Origin: Hygrocybe punicea | Taxonomy: Eukaryota > Basidiomycota > Agaricomycetes > Agaricales > Hygrophoraceae | Reading direction: 5' to 3' | Assembly: GCA_963556145.1 (NCBI GenBank) | Contig: OY744472.1 | Span: 2,914,001 to 2,978,000 of the forward strand | Length of the DNA stretch: 64,000 bases | Part shown: positions 46,093 through 57,859 of the stretch, in pieces | Layout of the letters: the number at the start of each line of letters is the position of its first letter | How positions within the stretch are numbered: the first letter of the stretch is position 1 | Position numbers and translations under genes: made by a program | Notes under the pieces: model-generated | What the model was told of the DNA's origin: nothing | Databases searched by the model: none | Seen by the model: the letters and a program-made list of their open reading frames with translations, nothing else

Positions 46093-48098
46093 TCACGCAG
46101 ACTCGGCATTTACTTGTTCAGCTGGTGGTACGGAGTTGAAAGTCGACAGTGAGTCAATCTTGACCTCGGGCTCAGTGACAAGTGGTTGAGAAATGACATG
46201 CTCAGGTTCCTTGATCTCCACTTCGGTGTTGGATTGATCGGGTTTGATCTCTGCAAATGTCTCAGGCGAAGTAGCCAGTTCGACGAGAGGAGGGTTTGCT
46301 GGAGATAAATCTGTGGATGTAGGTTCCTGCTGGGCAACAGAATCCGAGCCCAATGCTTGCGGTGTCGGGTTTACCGCCTTTTCAGATTCCTCTTGCGCTA
46401 CAGTCGAATGGGTCTCTATTTCTGCGCCATGTCCGTCCTGGGCCCCTGCTATCACATCCTCAGGTTTTGATTGTGCACCTATTTCGCAGTGGTTGTCCTG
46501 GTCAGAAGGTTCGTGATGCCCTGCCCCAGGGTCATGGACTGGGAGTGGACTGGGAACGCGGTCTGGAAGAGACGGATCTGAGTCCAGAGTCTCCATTTCG
46601 GGCATCGTCCTTTCAGCAACTGACTGGGAAATTTCTTCAGGGATTGACGATACTGCCGGCGGTGAAGGCTCTTCTGAAATGTCGATGACTTCCAATTGGG
46701 TATCAGTAGCAGTCACTTCAACGGAAGGGATGTCCGCATCTAAGGCAGATGGTTCCTCCGGCGCAGGGGATAGGTCGATTGTCAGGTCTGAAACAGACGT
46801 TGATGACGGTGGTGGTTCGTCTAGACTGTGTGCTGGGGGGAGCGCAGAAGAACTCGCCTCGATTTGCTGTGAGTTTTGCTTTACATCAGCTTCCACTTTC
46901 GCCAGTTCCTCAGCAACGTTGACAGCTTCGCTGAAAACCATGGTGTCCGTTCTATTCCTACCAAACTTGCGAGGGCTATCTCGGCCAGGTTCATGCCCAA
47001 GCCCCGGTGGACTCCTCCTATCAAAACTTCTTGGATTTATATGCTCCCAATTCTGCCCAAATAACTCCAGTTCCATTTGTCGGTCCCGGTCTCTCTCGCC
47101 TTGCGGGTCTACCGCGGCCGCAAGTAAGCGTGGAGGCTGAACGTCCACATCTCGCCTGATTTCCCCTCTTCCATCCACGGGATTGATGCGGGAGGGGATC
47201 ACGAGGAATTCGGCGGGGACGAGATCAAATTTGGATGTCAAGGCCAAGAAACGAGCATAAAGCGATGATTCTGCCTCGGCTTGTTCGAAAGCTTCGCGGT
47301 GATGAAAGTAAGCGTGTGCAAAAATACGTCCGAGTCGACGAGCAAGTGACGAAAAGTGACGGTGAGATGTTTGGAGTATTGAGAGGCTACATGCACAAAA
47401 GCATAAATGAGCAAAGATTATGCAGACGAAATGAGCGACATGGTAATGAACCATACCGTGATGGAAAAGCCCTGGGTGAGTTTAAAAGGGCTGTGGCACT
47501 GTCAAGTGTGTGCAGAATGTAGTCGATAGCACAACATTGCTAAAAGAAAAGTCTGTGAGATCCGTTATCTGCCCATATTCCGTGGTACGCACTTCTCTCG
47601 CTCCATCTTCCCCGTGGGCAACGCACAAGTATAGCCATTCACCAGCCTTCATCTCGGGACACGATGCACGGGTGCATTCTTGTTGGAGCATTGTGATTAA
47701 TGGATGAGATAGATCTTGCGCCAGTCGCCTTTTTTTTTCGTAATTTCTACCTTCCAATCACGTTCCAAGAAGTGACACACATTTACGCACCGTAACTGTT
47801 CATATATCCAGCATGCTTCATCCACCGCAACCTCACTCCTGCGCTCCTTTTCTGCATCACTGTCGGCCTTACCTCCTTCCTCTTCAGCTTCATTAGCCCC
47901 TTTCTCCTTCTCATGTCCCTTTCCAGGTACAGACACAATGGTATCAACATCGTGCACATCCAAACGTATGAGAAGCGAAATATACTCCTGCAGCTGAAAT
48001 GCGCTGTCGAGAGAAGCAAGCGAAGGGAGGTTCTTTACTGGATAGAAGGTGGAGATTCGGGAGCCTCGGAGAGGGCGCTGCTGCACTATTGAAGCCAT
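46093..48098 (-). CDS. MOB family protein (Mob4/phocein-like) with long acidic tail
   Basis: Four exons close in phase: 47791-48098, 47593-47728, 47457-47539, 46093-47386 (606 aa). The MOB fold covers about residues 1-245: YPVKNLPSLASLDSAFQLQEY, DEACWIYEQLRRLAQDL, QQECTRASCPEMKAGEWLYL, CVAHG, QCCAIDYILHTLDS and RRLGRIFAHAYFHHREAF. The C..C of ECTRASC and the two His of HR/HAYFHH form the zinc site. MOB4-type proteins belong to STRIPAK complexes and regulate phosphatase/kinase signalling. Oddities: an acidic insert of ~40 residues in the first exon (KGANEAEEEGGKADSDAEKE) and a C-terminal ~340-residue extension rich in Glu, Pro, Ser and Val, likely disordered. Confidence 0.93.
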
Positions 48099-48595
48099 CA
48101 CTTGCCCAAGCCTCACCTGTAGGTAAGTTAGAAAACCGTTCAAAAGTTAGAAAACTCAGCGGCCTGTTCAAACCAATGCGCTCCCACGATCAGGTGACAT
48201 TTTACGTCACGATAACTCAAAACTTCAGGGCCATGTTCTGAATATGTAAAATTGCCTTCTTTACCAATGCTATTGTCGGTACAGTGTTCATTGGCTCCTT
48301 TAAACACTACCAGTCCTTTGAACACCCTAATATAATTGATTCTGTACCAATTTCTACTGCTAAAAGATATTCTAATTCCTTCTGTGCATTATCTGAACCT
48401 ATCTGGGTATGAATTTTTATTCAGGAGTATCAATAAAATTAGCATAGTTAATATTCATCCATTACTCCTTTGAACACCAATGTTTTAATCATAAAACATT
48501 CAAATATTACTGGATTCCCTTGAAAATTGGTATGAGAAGGCTTTAAATATATGAGCCACTTTACGGCTTTCATAATAACGAGTTAATTTTATTGT
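48099..48595. other. AT-rich intergenic
   Basis: No gene. CCTTTGAACACC recurs near 48313 and 48470, and the stretch is unusually AT-rich compared with the gene-dense surroundings, which suggests a small transposon relic. Confidence 0.45.
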
Positions 48596-50590
48596 TTACC
48601 TTAACCCTAATCTAGGTCCTAAGGCCAAAACGCTATCCACCCTTTCCAAACTCATCTGCAACGATGCCAGTAGAATGATCCCCTCGAAGTGACCTGTATG
48701 AACACAAAAGTAGCTGAAAGTAGGTGGTACAACAAAATATCCTACGATCATCAGGACCGGCATCATGCGTCCACACTGTCAAGGACGAGCGTAGGGGCGC
48801 CAACAGTGACTTCTCCACATTGGATGTTGTTTCTGGGTCCCGGATGCCAGTCTAAAACAGGATGACGGTATTGGGGAGCGAAGAAGTTTAGTAAAACCCA
48901 CCCGATTGTGTTTGTCTCTTAATAAGAGGACATAGTACAACGAGAGACATTCAACAAGCCGGGACGGCTCTTGTGAATCCTGAAGGTCATCCAGAGACAA
49001 AGAGAAGAAATTACACGACCTCGGGCGAAACAGAACTGGTCCGAACGTCTGCAACAACAAAGGTGATGTGAAAATATTCTGATTATCTTGAGAGAGTGCT
49101 TGGAGAACGGCCTCTTTCACCAACCCTATGGCTGCAACGCACATTTGTGGAAGATCCGAGTCAGACGTGAGGTCAAGCAGGATCTGGAAACGGAGAAGAG
49201 AAGGCGCGAGTGAAAGTAGGAGAGAAATGACACGAAAGACTTGCTGTCGGACCACCGGGTCAGGGTGGGTGCTTGCGAGATATGGAAGGACGGCGAAAAG
49301 GGGGACAATGATGTCGGTGGCCAGTTCTTGCTTGGGAGACTCGTTGTTCGCATCAACGAGTGATTTTAGAAGGATAGAAAGCGATTCATCGAGTGCTGTG
49401 TTTGTTTGGATAGATGTAAGGATGACTGCGAGTAGACCAGAAAGAACTTTATGAGGAGAAAGCAAGTGATAAGGCGCGTGTGCTAGATAAATAAGGGAGC
49501 CAACGGTTGGTTGGGACAGGGCATCGGTGTATGTGAAACCAATGGCATTGAAAGCATCCTTCATTGCCCGTGGATTTCAGATCGCGTGAAATGGTGGATC
49601 ATGGACTTACCAAGAAGCTAGAAACACCTTCTGCCCATCCTGGGTTTGTCGCCGAATGTATTATTAGACGAGGAAAACAATCTTCAAATGTCCTTTGCGC
49701 GAGGGATGAGTCGATGGAAGATGCACAGACGGTAAGAGAACGGTCGATCAAGCGCCGTATAATATTCTGGTGAAAATGGTTCAGCGATTGAAACGGTCTG
49801 CACTGAAAAGGCAGCCAACTGTGCATTTCAATAGCTCATCATTGTTGATATCGGCCCTCGCCTTTACCCAAACGGTGACGTTTCGAGCGAGACAAGATAC
49901 AAGAGTTATTATCTCGCGACCTTCGGATTGCGTGGATTGCCCGCCGATGACAGCGATTGTCGACTCCAACTCAGATAGATGTGAATTAAGCACCTCGGAG
50001 GGAGATTGCCTGCGAACAGTAAGACGGGGGATAGCTATGGATAATAAGCCATCACTCAGAAGGTTCAAACAAGTGAGCTGGGCTTACAGGAAGCATATAA
50101 ATGAATCAGGCGGGCAAGTTGGCTTGGCAAAGTCGAACTATCATTGGAATTATCATTAATCATATCTTCCAGGTCAGATTCTAATCGCTCGACGGCTTCT
50201 TGAGTGGCAAGAATGACTTCCTTGGCCGTGCCGCAGTCACCCACGAGCGCGAGTATGTCCTTGGCTGCTTGATCTCCCACGGGTAGTAGGAGAGGTACGA
50301 TCTCCAGGGGTTCCTGTTAACAGGGATAAACAAACTGGAAGAAGATTTAGTTTTGAAAACGAACAAGAAGATATGCGGCGTGGTGATGGGATATAGCGTG
50401 ATATAATTCCTGCAGACTAAGCTGAGGGGTCTTATCGTTGATCGCCAGCCTGACCAGATTCAAAACCGATTCCTAGAAGTGAGGTTAGGAGCTATAAGAA
50501 CTCGACATCCGATTTGTATACTTCGTTGATATCGGTTGCACATAAGTGCAATTCCCTCGCAAGGTCTCCATCATGTAAAAAGCCGGTCAT
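48596..50590 (-). CDS. Ybp2/Alf4/glomulin-type protein
   Basis: Eight exons close in phase: 50522-50590, 50365-50472, 50088-50313, 49820-50034, 49611-49766, 48902-49558, 48746-48851, 48596-48693 (544 aa). All-helical repeat protein with landmarks EPLEIVPLLLPVGDQA, LESDLEDMIND, RRLIDRSLTVC, DPVVRQQVFRVISLLLSL, RFQILLDLTSDSDLPQMCVA, AIGLVKEAVLQAL and FTSPLLLQTFGPVLF. This is the Kinetochor_Ybp2/glomulin family: yeast Ybp1/Ybp2 act in oxidative-stress signalling and at kinetochores, plant ALF4 and animal glomulin bind the cullin-RING subunit RBX1. Which role applies here cannot be told. The start ATG at 50590 gives a good initial exon (MTGFLHDGDLARELHL). Confidence 0.88.
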
Positions 50591-50805
50591 GCAGCAAATT
50601 TAAAACTAGTGACCTATTTACCTTTAGCTGAAGATGCTCTCAAGTCTGAGTGTACAGAATTTGGCTAGAGCTCACCGATGCAGTTTTGTACGAGTATTAC
50701 CAGTAAAAGGACTCGGAAACTAATCACGAGACTAGTACTGTCACGAGACTGCCAGTGGATCGGTAAATGACCGAATGCTGAGCCTGCAACAGCCGACGAC
50801 CACAA

Positions 50806-53767
50806 ATGATGTTGGACGAAAGTCTTCCTGGATCACCCAACCGCGCATTGGTTCCTCTCTTGCCAATGGACCCAGACTGGCAACCCATTTTTCACCGTTC
50901 CAACCAAGTGGTTCTTTATCATCCGACCTCCCACGCTCTCACCATCCGCCAATCCTCGCAATTCCCCAAAAGAACGCTGTCGTCGTTGTGTCCGTACTGC
51001 CATAGACCGATATCTGGTGACTGTGATGCGGACTCTGATGCTGGTAGCGATCATTCGGAATCTGGCATCCTTTTGCGGGCACCGAATTATTTCCAGCTTT
51101 TGGCTGTTGCCAACGAGACGTCCTCTAGGCCTTCGACACCACCAACTCCTATTCAACCCGCGAGCAAAGGGAAGCGAAGGACCTCCAGTGCCTTCCCTGC
51201 AGAGATGATGGCGGAAGGGTATTTCCAAGCGTTCTTTCAAGAGGAATGTCGGCTAGGCATGGGTGCCAATGGCAGTGTTTTTCTCTGTCAGGTACGCATA
51301 TGTTTTCCTACATCTTCATCTAGTGCAATATAACTGACGTCAACGCGAAATTTCTGAGTTAGCATATGCTAGATGGAAACCCTCTCGGTTCGTAATTCTT
51401 TACCCCACATGACTTTTTGGCTTGTTTGACCCATGACTCTGTTCTTTCCCCAAATTTGCTATCAGGTCACTTCGCTGTGAAAAAAATTGCCGTCGGAGAA
51501 TCACATTCTTATTTGTTAAAAATTCTTCGTGAGGTCCGCCAATGTCATCTTTTATTATGGTCTAAATGAGATTAATGAATTTATAGGTTCGTCTGCTGGA
51601 GAGACTTCACCATCCAAATATAATAACCTATCATCATGCGTGGCTTGAGACATGTCAATTCTCATTGTTCGGGCCAAAAGTACCCACTCTCCAGTTAGCT
51701 TCCTTTCCCATTCCACTCTATGTTCGGAGTTACCGACCTTTGTTTTCGTTACATCTAGTGTGTTAATGCAATGGGCAGAAGGAGGCAGGTAATTATTTCT
51801 TTCCATGCCAACCTTCGCTGTTGGCAGTCCATCGTACCTTGGGGATGTCAATTCCGACCGGCACGCTCATGTCTGTCTATTTTTAGTCTCGATGACTTCA
51901 TCGATGCTCGTCAAGGCCGTTCGGCCCAGACCTTACCTGGTGATCCTTTTACTCCCGGAACACATCTATTCGATGCATCCAGCTCCGCTGCTCCGGCCCC
52001 CATCTCTTCGTTGCACCACAAGACTAATCTCCATTCTCGTTCCGCGCGAATTCGTGCATTCCGAGAGTTACAACGTGCACCACCAGATGAGCGGGAGCGG
52101 ATGCGGCGGGGAATGGCAGGCGAGGAAGGCGTGAGTCCAAGTAATCCTGCCAGCAGGTCATGGACACCGGTACATTTATTAAGCGCAGAAGAGGTGAAAA
52201 ATTTGTTCAGCGACGTAGTCGGCGGCTTGGGTTTCCTGGTGAGTGTGGAGCCTTCGTCTGGAATCGTTGGACAGATCTTGATGCGTGGTGAATGTACTTG
52301 CAGCACGACAAATCAATACTCCACTTGGACTTGAAGCCTGGAAATGTGCTATTGACGTGGGATGAAGGAAAACTTGTGTACGAACAGGACTTCGCTGTCA
52401 ACTTGAGAGACTGAAACATATTCTCGGCAGGCCACGCGCAATGTTGTCAGACTTTGGCACCTCTCGAGATATGATTCATTCTTCACGTCCCCGATCAGGT
52501 AATACTGGAACGTAGGTCTTGTCAGATTCTTCCCATGTCTATTGATCCTTACGCAAATACTCTTAATAAACTGGCACCTCCAGGCTCGAATATGCCTCCC
52601 CAGAATCTTTGCCCTCTCCCGAAACGGGGCTTCTCCAACAAGTCGATTCTAAAGCAGACATGTGGTCCCTAGGCATGATCCTCCACAAACTCCTTTTTTT
52701 CAGGCTTCCTTACCGCTATGCGGCTGATGGTGATGCCCACGATCAAGGGGATGCTGCCACTGGGGTAGAGGATGTCCATGAAATGCAACGGCTGGAGAAT
52801 GAAGTTCTGAGTTACACTGGGTTGGTGGCCATCGTGTTCAGAGACAGATCCTCATTGTTCCTTTGCGCTGGATAGATTCAAAGCCACACCGTCTCTGATC
52901 ACTGCATTTGAAAGACGGCGGCTGCCACGTTCTTTTCTAGTCCTCTTGGAAGGCCTCTTGAATGTTGCTCCATCGGGACGGCCGTCTTGTGAGCGTGTAT
53001 CGAGTGCTATTCGTGACGGCAGGGTATGTTCTGTTTCTGCCATCCCATTCTCGGGGTCCAGCAGGCGTTATTGCTCCAGCTTTGATTTATCGGCGCAATG
53101 GAAACCGCTGACCGTGGTACTGTTTTTAGCTCGACCCAATCCCTTTGGACGGAGGCCACTTTAGTTCGGCCACTTCACTGATGCCCATCGTACGTAGGTC
53201 AAGTGATCCGAGTGCGCACGTAAGCTCCTCGGACAGTATCCAACCTGAGGCAATCCACAACACGAGGGGGATCATAAAGGAAAAGGAAACTCCAAACCTT
53301 GACGGATCCAGCCAGTCAACTCATGAAATTGACGTTCTGACACGAAGCGAAGGGAAGGGTGGGGAGAAGGTGCCATTATTGGGTCTTCCCGCTCCAAGTG
53401 ACAAGGTGAGTATTTGGCGCGTGAGGCTGGATTTTCTTGGCGTTCGAACATCGCGGATACTGTGGATAAGAACAGTGAAGTCAACCATTCTAGTAGGCAA
53501 AGTACGTCTTTGCAATTCATGTTATGTAGTTTTCTAGTGGAACAACCTGCATCCGGAAGTTAGCTGACTACTCGGTTCTGCTGACAGGCGTTCTCGATTG
53601 CATCGATTTGCCCTGACTTTCGAATCTGGCCCGCGTTATCGCTTTTCCTCTTGTTCGTGGCTATTATCGATACCTGGTTTGATGAATTATGGATTTCCGC
53701 ATTCCTCGGTGTCCTTCATATCACTATTCTACGGTTAGGGTGTGCCAAAAATCGATGTTGCAGTTGA
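50806..53767 (+). CDS. IKS1: IKS1-like serine/threonine protein kinase
   Basis: Twelve exons close in phase: 50806-51291, 51363-51387, 51466-51533, 51587-51693, 51759-51788, 51887-52238, 52304-52377, 52431-52511, 52584-52820, 52876-53023, 53130-53405, 53588-53767 (687 aa). An N-terminal CPYC motif precedes the kinase: glycine loop LGMGANGSVFLC, VAIK lysine in FAVKKIAVG, HHPNIITYHHAW, LMQWAEGGSLDDFI, catalytic loop LHLDLKPGN, DFG in LSDFGTSRD, LEYASPE, DMWSLGMIL, GRPSCERV. About 70 residues are inserted before the E helix. The C-terminus has hydrophobic segments (WPALSLFLLFVAII, FLGVLHITILRL) that could anchor it to a membrane. The intron 53406-53587 is long and may hide another exon. Confidence 0.9.
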
Positions 53768-56104
53768 GTGTTTTTCGGGACCGTTTGCTGGCGTTTGCTG
53801 TGCCGATATGCTTAATTTTGGATATACCTCCTTTCCTTATCACGGAGATTACCCCAGCCTGGATTGTTGCCCTTTAGGGATGTTTGTAATGTTGCAACTC
53901 TCAACACATTTCGGACGCTGTTCGTGAACTATCGTATCACTAAGATGCTGGGAAACATGACGTTTCAAGACGCTGTATGGGAGAGGGCAGACTTGCCAAG
54001 AACAGCCTCATTGCTCTATCTTTTTTGTGGTGCACTCTAGTATGTATTACCGCCGATGCTATCTCGCAAAATACCGCAACAGCAGGATCCGACAGGCACG
54101 GGGAACAACCAGACCAAGAGTGTATGACAGATGCAGCGTATGTCCCAAAGCCACTAATTGTCGATGGGGGCAATATGTATATGATGATGATTAATTAAAG
54201 ATGGTCCATGTGTTTACCAGTCTTGACATGGACAGGTTCCAACTTCAATTTTTTGAAGCGGTAGTGATCAGGTTTCAAGGCGACCAATGCCGGTACCTTT
54301 GCCTCGCCTTACGGCAAGAATGGATTAGTGTTATATTTGGAGAACAGTAATAATAATATTCTTGCTTGCCAGTATGTGTCTGTACGTTGGTCTTCGATGA
54401 GGTAAATGCGGGCCAAGGATTTCCCGGCCTTTGGAGGTGTGGAGAACACCAATACTATGGACCGGCAGTCCGAGGCAAGAGATGCCTCGCCCGGGTAAAT
54501 ACTTAGGTCAGAACGCGATTGACTCGCGAAACTATTACGTTTCTTGAGAAAAATTGAAGGTGAGATCTTGTGCATACAGAGTTAGTAAGCCCTCTCACCT
54601 TCAAGAGCGCCGTCTTTATTTTTCTCAGCCTTCTGCAAGCTGTTGTTTGCTGTTGGAGAAGGTCAAGAGTTGAATAAGCTTTGTTGAATGAGAATTTGAG
54701 AATTTGAATACAATTGGGAGGATATCGCTGATCGGTGACCAGATGAAACGCCGGGATTTTCGTGCTTGAGGTTAACGTTCCCGCAGCCTGCAGCCAAAGA
54801 GCTCTGCAAACCCGAGCTGGAACATGTGGGATTGATCATAGTGATATTGGAGGGCATTGACATGCATCGTGATGATGGTGGCGGCGAGGTTGACGGCCCC
54901 AAGTAATCCAAAAAAGCAAAAGCAAATTTCGTTAGTGGCTCTAGGCTGTCCACCGGTTTCCCCATCTGATAAATTGACGTTCCTGTGTCCTGGTTGTTGT
55001 TACTCGTAGTTTGCACTATACTTCATTTGCTCTGCGCCTAAACCAGAACTTTGCTTATTGGTCCCAGAGCCTCGTTTAGAGAAGTATATCGTCGACACGT
55101 TAATCATCACTCGGATCTACGGCAGAACCCTCACCGTTTGGGTCTTTCCATAATTTGCTTTTGCAGATCTCTTCCGGTCCGTTCAATGTCCTTGTTGGAC
55201 AGAAAAACCAGTGTCCTCGAGCGCTGGTGTCCAGTAATTCGCATCTGGCTACGGGCTCTGCGAGTTGCCAAAACATGCCTCAATGGGAAGGTAGTAGAGA
55301 CCAAGAGACCAAGAGAGCGTCCGCAGCGCAGATCGGTGCCTTCGATCCGCAACCGTCAAACAACTGGCCGCAAATGTGTTTTACAACGCATCGAGCTCGG
55401 CGGTAATATTCGCGCTTCTCCTGCCAGGGCCTTTTTCGCTAACCCCTTGCATCCCATCGATCATCTTCCCGATCTGTTGTTCTAATGTGTCTCCTTGGAT
55501 TCCTCTTTCCGTCACGGTGCAGCCGATCTTTTCTGTTCCATATGGTCGTCGCCGTGTCCGGCGGCCCACTCAACAACGTCTCAGCCACGCAGTTGTTCGG
55601 TTGGATCAACTCCTGCTGCCTCGGCTGTGTTATGAGAATTAACACCTACATCAAGACATACCACACAACCCTCTTCTACCTCGTTTCGGAGTACTGGTGC
55701 GTTCTGCCGTTTCTCGAACCTTGCTTAAACGTTGATTTCTTGCCTTCTTGATTCGCCTTGCTCAGCTTTCAGCCTTTCAGCCTTTCAGCCTTTTGTGAAG
55801 CCGCTTTAGACTACTCCCCACATTATATCCTACGGCCGCCGTCCGTCCTACGTTGAGCGCTCAGTCGCGTTTCCCGTGTTCCAGCGATCAAATAATCAAT
55901 ATCTCGCAACCGCATTGCAACGACCCCGGCTGTTTCTCCCCTTGGCACCCGTGCTTCACCGCCCAGTCGATTTAGTGCGTCAGCAGCAGCAGTGCGCATC
56001 GGTCCAGATCTTCTCACATGCTGAAGCCTGACGTATTGAACGCTTCAAACTCGTTCTTATAGCTTTCACCTGATTTCTATTGCTCTCTTCACAATTCTCC
56101 CGCC
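53768..56104. other. 2.3-kb interval, no supported gene
   Basis: Short open frames occur on both strands. One at 53977-54198 has a hydrophobic start (ALSFLWCTLVCITADA) that could be a signal peptide, but it is short and lacks family motifs. The segment 55150-55740 has moderate coding-like composition without recognisable domains. Nothing here is firm enough to call. Confidence 0.4.
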
Positions 56105-57859
56105 ATGGTCTCTCTGCCCAGTATCCGTGAAATATTTCCTCGTAAGCATTTTCGTCACTGTTATCGTCTACCACTCCCCCCACTTACATTCCTCCCATGT
56201 AGAACTTATGGCAAATGTCCCCAGTTGCGTGGTGGGTTCCATTCCGTCTCCCTAACATACCCCCCAGCTGATTTCCTTGAAAGTCACCCCATCCCGTACC
56301 GCCTAGGGATGCAGGTTGGCGCGGTCAGTATTCCCACCAGTCGTACCCTACAACGACGAAGCCGCTCTTCATCACAAAACCAATTCAACCGGTAAACGCT
56401 TACCCTTCGTCCAACTGGTCGCCAACAGTCTCCTCCCGTCCATCACCCGCAGGTCCCCCGATGCTTACCCCACCACACCCAGCGCATCGTCCCCAGCGTG
56501 CATCTACTTCGCCTCGTCGTCCTTCAGAAAGTAATACAAAACCACTTCCCAGTGCGGCACCAGATGCGCCTACATACTCATTTGGCGTCTTCAAATCTAA
56601 TCCAGATAGCTCCTCTCTGGACCATATCGCTTCCACTACGACATTCCGTCGAGGCAAGCCAACCTCCGGCCAACAGTGTTTGGTTGAGGTTGCAAAGGGT
56701 GTTACTCTGGGCTCCATGGTGGTCGTACCGCCTGCCCCTTCCCACTCGTCGGCTAGCCAACGATCTGACAGCTGCAAGATAATCTCTGATGAATTAGCGG
56801 ATGGGGACAATGTGCCCCCTTTCCTGCCTCCTGCTACTTATTCTTCCTTCATGCTGTCCGATTCGCATGCGAATTCGGATTTTTCTGGTCAAGGTACTAT
56901 TTTTATCGGTGATCGGGACCCAGGGAACAGTGGTTCTCCCAAATCCAGTGAGAAGGGAAAGGTACACGAATGTCCACACTGTTCCAAGCGGTTCAACCGA
57001 CCAAGCAGTCTTCAAATTCATGCAAATACGCATACCGGAGCCAGACGTGAGTGTTTTTGAATTGCGCCTCCGTTACTTGTTGTTCTCAGTTCTCAATTCT
57101 TCACCGCCTTTCGTGTCGCGTTGGAAATGTCCAGCCTTCCGCTGTCCCCACCCAAACTGTGGTCGTGAATTCAACGTCAATTCCAACATGCGTCGCCACT
57201 ACCGTAACCATGCTCGTCCAACCTTCTCCCGTGCACATCCTCCGAACTCCAAGTCGATTCGACGCCGAATGGAACGGATATCCGCGAACACGCTGGCGTT
57301 GATAAGTGTTGGCTCTCGGGCGGCGTCTCCGGACCTCCCCGCCGCCGCATTTCTGCGTTCTCCACGGGACCCGCGTATGAGCGCGAGTGATGAGTCAGGA
57401 GGGGATCAAAATTATGATGCCGAAGGCGGCAGAAGCTCCGAATCCTCCGAAAGCGTTTGGGATCATGAGGAGGATGAGACGATGGAAGACGCCGAATCCC
57501 ACGATGGAAATCAGCGAGGTGGAGACGACGATGAGGACCACGCCGGCGGCGGCAGAGAGATCCGTGCGTATCGCTTTGTCCCGACGCGACTGATCCATCG
57601 ACATAGAGGCAATCACGGTTCTCCACACGACAACACCCGATCCCGCATTCGTAGCGCTTCTCCGAAACTTTGTGGGTCGTCACGCTTGCAGCATGTTGAA
57701 AATTCAACGACGTCTTCTCATTCGAATTCGTATACACCATCCTCGGCTGTGTATCTCCAGTCTTGCACAGAGTTGAACGTGTCAACGGTGCTGCGACCGG
57801 CATTCAGTTCACCGATGCCCTTGCGGACGAGCTTTGTACAGGAGGGGTTGGTTTGGTAA
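56105..57859 (+). CDS. C2H2 zinc-finger transcription factor
   Basis: The last two exons, 56307-57046 and 57135-57859, close in phase. A first exon probably starts at ATG 56105 (MVSLPSIREIFP) with a second short exon near 56203-56230; that junction is unresolved. The protein is Pro/Ser/Tyr-rich at the N-terminus, with two adjacent C2H2 fingers: CPHCSKRFNRPSSLQIHANTH and, after TGARPF, CPHPNCGREFNVNSNMRRHY. A basic stretch (SKSIRRRMER) and a Ser/Asp/Glu-rich acidic tail follow. Two fingers with this tail are typical of basidiomycete regulators, some linked to fruiting-body development; the target genes are unknown. Confidence 0.85.

Noticed and set aside
46679..47140. Plus-strand Ser-rich frame
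   Set aside because: Antisense shadow of the MOB protein's acidic tail.
53977..54198. Small secreted-protein candidate
   Set aside because: One short frame, weak signal-like start, no conserved motif, no supporting exon structure.
55051..55760. Overlapping frames suggesting a gene
   Set aside because: No family motif in any frame and no consistent splice connections.
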